DNA of 19,351 bases from CAYOLL01 sp964404765 [NCBI: uncultured Gemmatimonadota bacterium] (GTDB taxonomy: Bacteria; 4572-55), in the NCBI GenBank assembly GCA_964404765.1, contig CAYOLL010000116.1:1-19351 (forward strand), read 5' to 3'. The notes beneath the pieces were generated by a model. That model had not been told where the DNA came from, searched no databases, and worked only from the letters and a program-made list of their open reading frames with translations. Every line of letters begins with the position of its first letter. The stretch's first letter is position 1. Of this stretch, positions 6,961 to 14,088 are shown piece after piece. The translations under genes were made by a program, and so were the position numbers.

Positions 6961-7509
6961 ATGCCAGGTTTCTCAACAATTCGGCTTTCTTCGGAACGAC
7001 TGATTATCCGTTGGCTCCACGAAGACGACGCCGCAGCTATTTTTGACATCCAATCGCATCCGGAAGTGATGCGTTACTGGAGTTCACCGCCGATGACGAG
7101 CATCGCCGATGCCGTCAAAATCATTGCCTCATCACAAGCGGGTTATCAATCCGGCGAATTTCTACAATTAGGCATTGAGCGAACAACCGATCTGGCGCTT
7201 ATCGGAACCTGCACGCTCTTTCATTACTCGCCCGTCTGTCGGCGGGCCGAAATCGGCTACGCGCTGGGCCGGTCTTACTGGGGCAAGGGCTATATGCAGG
7301 AAGCGTTGAAACGGCTGATTGATTACGCGTTTGACGAGCTGTACTTAAATCGTCTTGAAGCCGACGTTGACCCGCGCAATGTCGCCTCAGCCAATGTCCT
7401 GAAAAGGCTTGGCTTTGTGATGGAAGGGCATCTGCGCGAGCGTTGGATCGTCAGTGGCGAGGTATCGGACTCGCATATTTACGGCTTGTTGCACCGCGAC
7501 TGGCAGTGA
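6961..7509 (+). CDS. GNAT family N-acetyltransferase (RimJ/RimL-type)
   Basis: This 182-residue protein has the RimJ/RimL-like opening IRLSSERLIIRWLHEDDAAAIF, the acetyl-CoA loop RSYWGKGYMQEAL and the C-terminal signature RNVASANVLKRLGFVMEGHLRERW. Such enzymes transfer acetyl groups from acetyl-CoA to protein N termini, amino acids or drugs; the substrate cannot be read from the sequence. The frame also opens at 6937, but the ATG at 6961 has a proper ribosome-binding site (AGGGAGAG about 7 nt upstream) and matches the family N terminus, so it is preferred. It lies 45 nt after the DUF1697 gene and converges with the ATP-grasp gene, 31 nt away. Confidence 0.9.
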   Translation: MPGFSTIRLSSERLIIRWLHEDDAAAIFDIQSHPEVMRYWSSPPMTSIADAVKIIASSQAGYQSGEFLQLGIERTTDLALIGTCTLFHYSPVCRRAEIGYALGRSYWGKGYMQEALKRLIDYAFDELYLNRLEADVDPRNVASANVLKRLGFVMEGHLRERWIVSGEVSDSHIYGLLHRDWQ

Positions 7510-7540
7510 CTTTGGTTTCGGCTCGTTCAAGTTTTGTATT

Positions 7541-8548
7541 TCAACTCAGCATCGTCGGGGCGGGCGGTATCTGCAAAATTTTTAGAAAATGTTGAACGCG
7601 TTGCAGATAACTTTCATGGGCGGTAAAATTACCCTCTTCAAATACAAAATGATCTTCCTTAAGCACGAGCCGACCGGGTTTGTTATCCACCAACATCAGA
7701 TAGGGTAAGGGTTGTCCGAACAGCGAATGCAGCTCGTTAACCAAAAAGCGCCCGTCGGTTGTTTCCAAAATATCCACGCCCATTGACCAAAACCGGCCGC
7801 GGTCACAGATATCTTTGACTAAAAAAAGCAGCTCATCCGGCGGCTGACCCCAGGCTTTCAAGTGGGTCCCGCTGGCAAAATCGCCCCGCAACAATTTGCG
7901 ATGGCCAAAGTAAGCGTCGTCAATTCGCACAATCTTCCATTCCCACTTTATTTTTTCAAACTTTTGCACATATAAGAAATGGCGTTGCATGGCCGAAATA
8001 GATGGGAATTTAAGATAGTTACCGGTAAAAACAGTCGGATAACCCGGCGTTAAATGGGGGTTACCAAAACCAAAAGTTAAGTGACCGACAAGCTTGGCAA
8101 AAGCATTTGAGCGCACCACCATGACGCCTTTAGCCCCGGCGCCGATGTTGCTTTTGAAAATAAGCGGAAACGGCGCTTGCTGTAGATAGTCAAAGTAGTC
8201 TTTTTTGCGATAAAAGATGCGTGTTTCCGCCCGTGGAAATCCCTGCATTTCCAGCCAATAAGCGCACATTCGCTTGTTTTCATACAAAAACAGCTCATCA
8301 TAGCTGGGGTACATACGCCGACCCAAAAAATGGGTCATTATATAGAGTCGCTCGTCGTACATGGTTTTGCGCTCCTGAATTTTATAATCAGGGCGGCACA
8401 AAAACCCGGCACAATCACTGGCCCGAACAGTTTCCAGCCAGTTCGGCGCCATGATGTCAATCAGTTCATAGGCTACGCCCAACTCGTTGCAAGCGGCCAT
8501 GTACAGTTTATGGAAGTGTTGAAAGCTTTGTAGGATACCCAGTTTCAT
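7541..8548 (-). CDS. ATP-grasp domain protein (RimK-like carboxylate-amine ligase)
   Basis: The protein has 335 residues. The central FPLIFKSNIGAGAKGVMVV (127-145) is a typical ATP-grasp lysine plus glycine-rich loop. The C-terminal WSMGVDILETTDGRFLVNELHSLFG (254-278) carries the Mg2+-binding acidic and asparagine residues (D259, N271, E272). Enzymes of this fold join a carboxylate to an amine through an acyl-phosphate intermediate. A family with known substrate is not recognised; relatives occur in surface-polysaccharide and peptide-tailoring loci, but no such genes are adjacent. There is no signal peptide, so it should be cytosolic. The start has only a poor ribosome-binding site. It is preceded on its strand by 440 bp of non-coding repeats, so it is probably transcribed alone. 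Confidence 0.78.
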   Translation of the reverse strand: MKLGILQSFQHFHKLYMAACNELGVAYELIDIMAPNWLETVRASDCAGFLCRPDYKIQERKTMYDERLYIMTHFLGRRMYPSYDELFLYENKRMCAYWLEMQGFPRAETRIFYRKKDYFDYLQQAPFPLIFKSNIGAGAKGVMVVRSNAFAKLVGHLTFGFGNPHLTPGYPTVFTGNYLKFPSISAMQRHFLYVQKFEKIKWEWKIVRIDDAYFGHRKLLRGDFASGTHLKAWGQPPDELLFLVKDICDRGRFWSMGVDILETTDGRFLVNELHSLFGQPLPYLMLVDNKPGRLVLKEDHFVFEEGNFTAHESYLQRVQHFLKILQIPPAPTMLS

Positions 8549-8598
8549 TGAATTTTGTTTAACCCCGTATTTTTTCTAAGTGACGATAAACAAAGACC

Positions 8599-8652
8599 CT
8601 AAGGGTTTTGTTTGCGCATAACCTCAACAGATTCAGCCAATTAAACCCTTAG
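8599..8652. repeat. Inverted repeat CTAAGGGTTT / AAACCCTTAG
   Basis: A perfect 10-bp inverted repeat (8599-8608 and 8643-8652) has a 34-base spacer. The left arm is itself part of a short palindrome ACCCTAAGGGT. It may be a small MITE-like element or a folded leader of the ATP-grasp mRNA. No second copy is in the window. Confidence 0.5.
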
Positions 8653-8698
8653 TATCTCAAAAGTCAAATTGTTGCACTTTGAACAAAAATTTGAGACA

Positions 8699-8731
8699 AG
8701 ATATGACATTTCTTGAAGAAATGTCATATCT
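8699..8731. repeat. 33-bp palindrome with 16-bp perfect arms
   Basis: Arms AGATATGACATTTCTT (8699-8714) and AAGAAATGTCATATCT (8716-8731) are separated by a single G. It has no T-run, so it is not an ordinary terminator, and it lies 150 bp upstream of the ATP-grasp start. It is most likely another small palindromic repeat family; a protein-binding site is possible. Confidence 0.75.
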
Positions 8732-8801
8732 ACTTTTGGTTCCGGCTTGCCTTTGTACCGAACGTAATTGCAGATTGCCGGGCTTGCTCAGCCATGCCGA
8801 C

Positions 8802-8843
8802 AAAAAAAAGACCCGCCTGGCAAGAAGAACCGACGGGTTTTTT
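8802..8843 (-). terminator. Intrinsic terminator, probably of the DUF433/DUF5615 operon
   Basis: Read on the minus strand, ACCCG and CGGGT pair around an 18-base loop that contains a further GG/CC pair, and a run of eight T follows after one C. The plus strand also ends in six T, so it could work in both directions. It lies about 150 bp downstream of the DUF5615 stop. Confidence 0.6.
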
Positions 8844-8987
8844 GCTGTATATCTTTTTAGTTAAGCACAAGTGATCCATCGCACGGTTACGCGCGCGTGA
8901 TGAAAAACCTGCTAATTGCCGCTGCTGTTCGGGGCAGACGAAAGCCGCCCGTCGCACTACACTGCTCGTTAGCGCGTCATTGTTCGA

Positions 8988-9356
8988 TTACTTACTGATG
9001 GGTAGAAACCGGATTTGATCTTGATACTCGTCGGTATCAGATGCTTCCCATATCAATGCCAGTTCTTCAATCGTCTCACGAAGCGACATATTTGCGTTTA
9101 GGATGAATATTCCGGGGATATGGCGTCCAGCCCGGATATGATCTTCCAAATGAACCGGCATAGAGGCGCGATTATTTGTGACCAGAATAAATCCATTGAT
9201 ATCGCACCAGAATAATATTTCAGGATCCAATGTGCCGTTTTTTGGAAAGCCGGGATCACCAATTCTGTAAGATTCAATATCGGGTCGCTCATGCCGTAGC
9301 GTGACTTTAAAACTGATGTTCACATTTTCATCAAATAGATATTTGATTGGATTCAT
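8988..9356 (-). CDS. DUF5615 PIN-like toxin
   Basis: This 122-residue protein has YLFDENVNISF at residues 6-16, the acidic N-terminal signature of DUF5615 PIN-like proteins. It then has FILVTNNRASMPVHLEDHIRAG and HIPGIFIL, characteristic of the subgroup paired with DUF433 antitoxins. These are presumed ribonuclease toxins of a VapBC-like type. One position that is often acidic in PIN domains reads N (TNNR) here, as I recall is common in this subgroup. Its ATG overlaps the antitoxin stop by four bases (ATGA), implying translational coupling. Transcription probably ends at the terminator at 8802-8843. Confidence 0.86.
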   Translation of the reverse strand: MNPIKYLFDENVNISFKVTLRHERPDIESYRIGDPGFPKNGTLDPEILFWCDINGFILVTNNRASMPVHLEDHIRAGRHIPGIFILNANMSLRETIEELALIWEASDTDEYQDQIRFLPISK

Positions 9357-9703
9357 ACTTTTGAAAGCTCGCTTGAACGAGATTTCATGGCGTCTCTTTC
9401 AGCGCGAATTTTTCTTAATTTAAGCATCACCGGAGTAGGATTCTTCGCCTGTTCTTCACGCATTCGACGACTCCATTCCAGCCAATTTGCCAAATAGGCG
9501 TCAATTGATTCCTTATTGTGAAAGTAATACGTAAGCGTCGCATATACTTGCTCTAAGGTCAAGGAAGGATAGGCTTGAACGATGCTTTCCGGCGAACGAT
9601 TACAATAAATAAATTCAAATAATATCGTCTCGATCCCGATTCGTGTGCCTTTGACCCGAATATCATTCGCTGCCTGTTTGTCAAAATAGTTTTCAAGTAA
9701 CAT
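9353..9703 (-). CDS. DUF433 family antitoxin
   Basis: This 116-residue protein contains the DUF433 core: DIRVKGTRIGIETILFEF, then SPESIVQAYPSLTLEQVYATLTYYFHNKESID. The fold is a helix-turn-helix-like domain, and members act as VapB-type antitoxins and likely autorepressors. A charged tail (residues 75-116, rich in R, E and K) would wrap the toxin. AAGAGGAAG precedes the ATG by about 8 nt. It overlaps the downstream toxin by four bases. The pair sits between inverted copies of GCGCTAAC (9760-9767 and 8968-8975). Confidence 0.86.
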   Translation of the reverse strand: MLLENYFDKQAANDIRVKGTRIGIETILFEFIYCNRSPESIVQAYPSLTLEQVYATLTYYFHNKESIDAYLANWLEWSRRMREEQAKNPTPVMLKLRKIRAERDAMKSRSSELSKV

Positions 9704-9879
9704 TTTCTAAAACTTCCTCTTATTACCGTCAGCGATTCATCCGATCTGTCGCCATCCGTGCGCTAACTCGTGAATCAGGTGGGGATTGTTTCGTTGCAAA
9801 AAAATACTCCGCGCAATGACAGAATTGCGGAAGTTATTAAATACCAATTCCTTAGCTTTCTTCTGCTCACGTCGGCCGC

Positions 9880-10425
9880 TTAAATTTCCGTCCACTTGAT
9901 TTCATAATCATCAAATTCGGCGCCATCAGCGACACTCTGCAAAAATTTAACTTGTACAAAAACTTTGGTTGTTTTTTGAATAATTGCTTTCAACAAGCCG
10001 ACCTGCAGATGACGGTTATACGTCTGTGTCCGCCGCATAACCGCACGGTTTTTCTCTAAGGTCAAAATTTCCCAGCCGCGTTTTTTGGGGTCTACAATGT
10101 TTATTTCCGCGTCTTTCTTTAAGGCGCGCAACACATCGCCCGGCGGAGAGTTCGCCTCAATTCGGCCATGATCGAGCAGCCAATCATAGACCTCTTCGCC
10201 AATCACTTCGCCCGATTTGCGCAAGTGGGCTGTCCCGAACTTTTTCTCAATCCAGTCACACATTTCGTTGTAGCGGTCAATCGGGACAAAGCGCTCCTGC
10301 TCATTTTCGTTTAAATCTTTGACCATATCAAATAATGGGCGAGCCATCCGATTGTCTTTGTAAAGTTTAAGCAGGTCGAAAATCAAGCTTTGGCGGACCA
10401 TAACGCCATTGGTCGATGTATCCAT
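9880..10425 (-). CDS. Protein of unknown function, 181 aa
   Basis: I do not recognise this family with confidence. The start is well supported: GGAGGGT lies 4-5 nt before the ATG. The protein is soluble, without signal peptide or membrane segment, and has a mixed alpha/beta look. Residues about 30-75 (RFVPIDRYNEMCDWIEKKFG, then LRKSGEVIGEEVYDWLLDHG) and the following strands and helix (GWEILTLEKNRAVM, then YNRHLQVGLLKAIIQ) faintly recall small sensor folds such as TIGR02265/DUF2378 or heme-NO-binding-like domains. This is a weak impression only. It is a single gene with its own promoter candidate. The 176 bp between it and the DUF433 gene hold no gene. Confidence 0.6.
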   Translation of the reverse strand: MDTSTNGVMVRQSLIFDLLKLYKDNRMARPLFDMVKDLNENEQERFVPIDRYNEMCDWIEKKFGTAHLRKSGEVIGEEVYDWLLDHGRIEANSPPGDVLRALKKDAEINIVDPKKRGWEILTLEKNRAVMRRTQTYNRHLQVGLLKAIIQKTTKVFVQVKFLQSVADGAEFDDYEIKWTEI

Positions 10426-10515
10426 TTAACCCTCCGAATCGTCGCCTTGCGGAGATAATAACACTTGCGGCTTTAAGTGGTAAGACGTTCTATTCCCCCG
10501 AATAGTTCGACAAAT

Positions 10516-10545
10516 AATATAACGCTTTTTTAGGCTGGCTGTAAA
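10516..10545 (-). promoter_or_regulatory. Candidate promoter for the 181-aa protein
   Basis: On the minus strand TTTACA (10540-10545) and TATATT (10516-10521) are spaced by 18 bases, about 90 bp upstream of the start codon. This is a sigma-70-like arrangement; the promoter consensus of this lineage is unknown, so it is tentative. Confidence 0.35.
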
Positions 10546-10580
10546 GAAAAATTTTGCGAAACCAGCTTATTTACTATCCT

Positions 10581-10908
10581 GAATAATTCAGGCCACAAAG
10601 TCACCAAGCCACAAAGGCTTATAAAATCAGGATTTAGGCGTCTTGGAAAAAATACGCTCAAAAATCTATTTTGGGATTTAACTCTATAACTCGTTATCCC
10701 TTTGTGTCTTAGAGTCTTTGTGGCAAAAATTACAGCAATTCCCGATATCTTTTGGAACGTGCCTTAAAGTCACCAAAATTGTTATTCCCGGATACTTTTA
10801 GCGGAAATCTTGTTGCAACATCGGCCAGGATTCCGGCTAAAATCGTGCCGGAATGACATCTTTCAGGAGATCGCGGGAATTGCTGCAAAAATTACGAATA
10901 ATTCAGGC
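10581..10908. repeat. Composite palindromic element: outer repeat flanked by 13-bp direct repeats, with MITE nested inside
   Basis: GAATAATTCAGGC occurs exactly at 10581-10593 and 10896-10908 and brackets the block. The outer element has inverted ends: GCCACAAAGTCACCAAGCC (from 10593) pairs with CTTTGTGTCTTAGAGTCTTT plus GTGGC (10703-10724). Removing the nested 153-bp element and its 9-bp duplication leaves about 140 bp. The right end touches the stop codon of the lipoprotein gene. The arms are related to the in-frame repeat at 1072-1161. This block fills most of the gene-free region 10426-10907. Confidence 0.8.
10733..10885 (-). mobile_element. 153-bp palindromic MITE-like element, copy 2 (nested)
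   Basis: It has the same 12-bp ends CAGCAATTCCCG / CGGGAATTGCTG as copy 1, identical length and roughly 85% identity to its reverse complement. A perfect 9-bp duplication CAAAAATTA lies at 10724-10732 and 10886-10894. It is inserted in the right part of the outer repeat, so it is the younger of the two insertions. Confidence 0.92.
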
Positions 10909-11327
10909 TATGGATTTGCGCCATTATCAATCCATTCGGCAATATCAGCAATCATCGCCTCCGATAACGGCGCGCCACTCAGAGGCATTCGATCACCAAT
11001 AATATCGTCATCATTGCGCAGCTTTTTGATCAGCCAGCTATTGGCGCTATCGCCAGGTTTGACGCGCTTAAATGCCGGATTGGCGCTGCTGTTGACGTTG
11101 ACTAAACTGGTGTATGCCTTGCCTGGACTCAGGTCCAAACCGCTGCCGGCATCGGCCCCTGCTTCCACATGGCAGCCACTGCCCCGGCAAGATTGATTAA
11201 ACACACGGGTTTGAATGTCGGCAAGCGTCGTCACGGCCGGCGTGTCACAATCCGTACTGACTTTACAGCTTACCGCCAAAAAGTTCAGCCCGGCAACTGC
11301 CGCTAAAATCAGTCTTTTTTTCTTCAT
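10908..11327 (-). CDS. Lipoprotein with a cytochrome c-like CxxxxCH domain
   Basis: This 139-residue protein opens with a basic, hydrophobic signal (MKKKRLILAAVAGLNFLAVSC); C21 fits a loose lipobox. The body resembles planctomycete-type cytochrome c (PSCyt1-like) domains: VFNQSCRGSGCHVEAG carries a C-x4-C-H heme-like motif. It is followed by GLDLSPGKAYTSLVN, RVKPGDSANSWLIKKL, then RMP and the terminal IADIAEWIDNGA. It would be anchored in the cell envelope and may carry heme and electrons. Whether x4 spacing permits heme attachment here is not certain. AAGGAGAA precedes the ATG. No redox partner is adjacent. The stop codon abuts the composite repeat. Confidence 0.75.
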   Translation of the reverse strand: MKKKRLILAAVAGLNFLAVSCKVSTDCDTPAVTTLADIQTRVFNQSCRGSGCHVEAGADAGSGLDLSPGKAYTSLVNVNSSANPAFKRVKPGDSANSWLIKKLRNDDDIIGDRMPLSGAPLSEAMIADIAEWIDNGANP

Positions 11328-11415
11328 AAAACATTCTCCTTCTGTATGTTACAGCATTTTAATATTTTGGTAGCAACGGAAGTTATTCTGCGCATGACAA
11401 GCTTGTACACAATTA

Positions 11416-11440
11416 CTTGCAAACTAAAGTTTGCGACTCC
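11416..11440 (-). repeat. Solitary REP copy
   Basis: CTTGCAAACTAAAGTTTGC followed by GACTCC is a diverged reverse-oriented member of the family at 2164-2281 and 6212-6348. It lies in the 131-bp gap between the BrnA and lipoprotein genes. Confidence 0.75.
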
Positions 11441-11458
11441 GTCTTAAATGACGGCAAT

Positions 11459-11728
11459 TCAGGCTGCTTGATGAGCACGAGCATAAATACGAATCGCCGC
11501 GGCTAAATAGTTTTCATAGTTTTCGCCTTGTGCCTTGAACCACTCTAGTACATCGGATTCAACTTCCACAGTGACTTTGACTTTTTGCACGGGAAGACGC
11601 CATTTAGCCGTAGCAAAAAACGTATCCGTCAGCGGAGGAATATCCGATGTATCAATCATGTCCTCGTCAATCGCATCAAGATGCGCCAAATTCGTCTTGA
11701 TAGGCGGATTCATATCGCTTGCGTTCAT
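11459..11728 (-). CDS. brnA: BrnA family antitoxin
   Basis: The protein has about 89 residues from the preferred ATG at 11728 (MNASDMNPPIKTNL). The frame is open up to 11791, but those extra codons lie deep inside the toxin gene. The core TSDIPPLTDTFFATAKWRLP, then VKVTVEVESDVLEWFKAQGENYENYLAAAIRIY is the BrnA pattern: an acidic N-terminal part and a ribbon-helix-helix DNA-binding end. BrnA neutralises BrnT and represses the operon. With the chosen start the gene overlaps the end of the toxin gene by 53 bases, more than is usual; the internal ATG at 11713 would shorten the overlap. Confidence 0.86.
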   Translation of the reverse strand: MNASDMNPPIKTNLAHLDAIDEDMIDTSDIPPLTDTFFATAKWRLPVQKVKVTVEVESDVLEWFKAQGENYENYLAAAIRIYARAHQAA

Positions 11729-11975
11729 CTTTAACGGCCTTTCGAAAAGAAATGATACGGATTGTGCCTTCTTGGGGTTCGGTGAATACAATAACTACAA
11801 TGCGCAGCTCAAACAAGCCAAGTCCGATCCAGCGATCTTCACCGTAGTTTTCACGGTCATCCAAATTCGTCAGCATCGGGCGCTCAAATACGATGTGCGC
11901 ATCGGCAAAATTCAAGCCGTGTTTTCCAATGTTTTCCCGATTCTTTTGCTCATCCCATTCAAACTTTATTTGCAT
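11676..11975 (-). CDS. brnT: BrnT family ribonuclease toxin
   Basis: This 99-residue protein opens MQIKFEWDEQKNRENIGKHGLNFADAHIVF, the standard BrnT beginning, and continues with YGEDRWIGLG and the RelE-fold C-terminal signature IRIISFRKAVKDERKRY. The signature includes the conserved arginines and tyrosine thought to cleave RNA. The order toxin then antitoxin is normal for brnTA. The start has only a weak ribosome-binding site. The operon lies downstream of, and on the same strand as, the methionine gene, with about 70 bp between them. Confidence 0.9.
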   Translation of the reverse strand: MQIKFEWDEQKNRENIGKHGLNFADAHIVFERPMLTNLDDRENYGEDRWIGLGLFELRIVVIVFTEPQEGTIRIISFRKAVKDERKRYESAYQDEFGAS

Positions 11976-12047
11976 TATCGTCGCTCATTTTACAAAAAAT
12001 GTGCGTTGTGAAATGATTCTGGGCTTGAATTATTCGTGTTACGTTTC

Positions 12048-13883
12048 TCAAAGCACATCGAGGACTTCCAGCGCCATATCCAGCTTGCCCATGGGAATCG
12101 TAATATAGGCCCCTTGAACCATTTCCTTCGCCGCAAGCAACGCTTCCTGAGCAATCTTAATTCCTTCCGCGCGTCCGCTTTCACCCGATCCGGCAATGCG
12201 CATCCGTTCACGAATATCGTCCGGAATGGACATACCGGGCACCTCGTTGTGCAAAAATTCGGCGTTTTTATGACTGACCAGTGGGCAAATGCCAACCAGG
12301 ATAGGTAGGTTTGTTGCTTTCGTCCGTTCCAAAAAGCGCTGTAAGTAATCAACTTTGTAGACCGGTTGTGTCAGGGCGTATTCGGCGCCGGCGGCGGCTT
12401 TACGATGAAAGCGCTCGATCTCAATATCAATATCAATGGCGGCGGGATTGGCGCCCACGCCAATAAAAAAGCGCGCGGCCTCACCAATGGAATTGCCGGC
12501 CACATCCAGCCCGTGATTCAAGCGGTCGATCATGCGCACCAATCCAATGGCGTCAATATCAAAAACGGCGGTGGCGTCGGGATAGTCACCCATCTTGGGC
12601 GGGTCTCCGGTAATCGCCAAAATATTATGCAAGCCCAACGCCTGCAAGCCTAATAAATCGGATTGCATGCCCAACAAATTCCGGTCACGGCAACAGTAGT
12701 GCAAAATCGTTTCAATTTTGACTTGCTGTTTGACCAACAATGCTGCAGCCATTGGCGTCATACGAGCGGAAGCGCGCGGCCCATCGGGAATATTAATAGC
12801 ATCAACGCCGCTTTCATATAATCGGCGCGAGCGCTCGATCATTGTCGTCATGGAAACACCGCGTGGCGGCAGTAACTCTACACTGACAACAAATTTGCCC
12901 TTGGCCATCTTGTGCGCCAGGTCAGTTTTTTCGGCGGTCGGTATTGGCGGCAATTCCTGAACGTTCGGCTTGTTATCGATCAAAACCAGGGTCACATCGC
13001 GTGTAGGCCGCAGCGCCTTGACCGTTGCTTTGATTGCCTTGATATGATCCGGAGTTGTGCCGCAGCAACCGCCAATCAAGGACACGCCTGCCCGCAAAAA
13101 CCGCTTGGCGTATGTGCTGTGATATTCCGGCGATGACATGTAAATGACACGCCCGTCAATTAGCCGGGGATCGCCGGCATTCGGTTGGACAGCCAATTTT
13201 TTTTGGGAAACTTTGGCCATCCGCAAGACGGCATCCAGCACGGCCTGCGGTCCAACACCACAGTTTGCGCCAATCACATCTGCGCCAAATCGCTCCAGCG
13301 TCGTGGCCGCGTGTTCTGGCTCAACACCCAACAGCGTGGTGGCATCTTCTTTAAAAATCATTTGGGCGACAATGGGCTTATCGCATACATCGCGCACACC
13401 CAGAATCGCCTGATGAATCTCGTACAAATCACCAAAGGTCTCCAGTATAAACAGGTCCACTCCGCCATCAGCCAACGCCTGTGCCTGCTCACGGAAAAGA
13501 TCGCGCGCCTCGCCGATGGTAATATTACCGAACGGTTCAATCGGTTTACCCAAAGGACCTATGGCCCCGGCCACATATACCCTGTTTTGAGCGACTGCCC
13601 TGGCAATTTTAGCTCCTTCATAATTGATTTCGCGAACCTTCTTTTCAAAACCGAACGGCGCAAGCTTAAGCCGATTAGCGCCGAACGTATTGGTTTCGAT
13701 CACATCCGCGCCGGCCTGAATGTACTCCAAATGCACCTGTTTCACCAGGCCAAAGTTAGACAGATTCAGCTCGTCAAAGCATTGATTGATATAAATACCC
13801 TTGGCGTACAACATTGTGCCCATAGCGCCGTCGCAGACCAGCACATGTTGATTTAGACTATCCAAAAAGGGTTCAAGCGACAT
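12048..13883 (-). CDS. Bifunctional homocysteine S-methyltransferase / 5,10-methylenetetrahydrofolate reductase
   Basis: This 611-residue fusion has two enzymes. Residues 1-295 are a homocysteine S-methyltransferase barrel: VCDGAMGTMLYAKG near the start, then the zinc ligands C208 (GANCGVGP) and C273-C274 (GGCCGT). Residues about 328-611 are a MetF-type methylene-THF reductase (GKFVVSVELLPPRG, ILAITGDPPKMGDYP, then GVGANP and YALTQPVYKVDYLQRF). The reductase makes 5-methyl-THF, and the first domain methylates homocysteine to methionine. The same architecture occurs in Bacillus YitJ. The start is well supported (CGGAGG about 5 nt before ATG). I see no SAM riboswitch in the 266-bp leader side. 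It is probably a housekeeping gene transcribed by itself. Confidence 0.95.
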   Translation of the reverse strand: MSLEPFLDSLNQHVLVCDGAMGTMLYAKGIYINQCFDELNLSNFGLVKQVHLEYIQAGADVIETNTFGANRLKLAPFGFEKKVREINYEGAKIARAVAQNRVYVAGAIGPLGKPIEPFGNITIGEARDLFREQAQALADGGVDLFILETFGDLYEIHQAILGVRDVCDKPIVAQMIFKEDATTLLGVEPEHAATTLERFGADVIGANCGVGPQAVLDAVLRMAKVSQKKLAVQPNAGDPRLIDGRVIYMSSPEYHSTYAKRFLRAGVSLIGGCCGTTPDHIKAIKATVKALRPTRDVTLVLIDNKPNVQELPPIPTAEKTDLAHKMAKGKFVVSVELLPPRGVSMTTMIERSRRLYESGVDAINIPDGPRASARMTPMAAALLVKQQVKIETILHYCCRDRNLLGMQSDLLGLQALGLHNILAITGDPPKMGDYPDATAVFDIDAIGLVRMIDRLNHGLDVAGNSIGEAARFFIGVGANPAAIDIDIEIERFHRKAAAGAEYALTQPVYKVDYLQRFLERTKATNLPILVGICPLVSHKNAEFLHNEVPGMSIPDDIRERMRIAGSGESGRAEGIKIAQEALLAAKEMVQGAYITIPMGKLDMALEVLDVL

Positions 13884-13953
13884 TCGGCCTCCGTAACATC
13901 ATTTCATATACAGCATTTAAGAAAATGTTTTGTGGGGGACGAGACCGACGGTT

Positions 13954-14016
13954 TGTAGCACAGATTAGCAATCTGTGCTTTGTGGGGATAGGCACAGATT
14001 GCTAATCTGTGCTACA
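13954..14016. repeat. REPIN-like inverted pair of GTAG-headed hairpins
   Basis: Two 25-base arms (13954-13978 and 13992-14016) are perfect reverse complements, separated by 13 bases. Each arm is itself a hairpin (CACAGATT, 3 bases, AATCTGTG) with GTAG at its outer end. This is a second REP-type family distinct from that of 2164-2281. It occupies the intergenic region between the methionine and chemotaxis genes. Confidence 0.85.
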
Positions 14017-14088
14017 TCGTCGCCAAAAACAATATCTTAAACACTGTAGCTTGCATTATTTATCAACTACAAAACCAAGTCCTGCCAA

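Larger units (their letters stand above)
8549..8987. other. Non-coding stretch with two palindromic repeats and a terminator
   Basis: No convincing gene lies here. The stretch holds an inverted repeat (8599-8652), a 33-bp near-perfect palindrome (8699-8731), an intrinsic terminator (8802-8843) and a GC-rich 100-bp tail. The tail contains GTTAGCGC, which recurs inverted on the far side of the toxin-antitoxin pair. Short ORFs on both strands run through these hairpins and look accidental. Confidence 0.7.

Noticed and set aside
8679-8864. Small 61-aa plus-strand ORF and an overlapping 75-aa minus-strand ORF
   Set aside because: Both run through the 33-bp palindrome or the terminator, lack a ribosome-binding site and resemble no family.
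8860-8990. Full integron attC site
   Set aside because: Only the GTTAGCGC octamer is convincing; matching R'' and L box partners could not be drawn and no integrase is present. It is kept only as a low-interest observation.
13884-13953. SAM or cobalamin riboswitch before the methionine gene
   Set aside because: The short leader shows no recognisable aptamer core; the hairpins further upstream are REP-type repeats.
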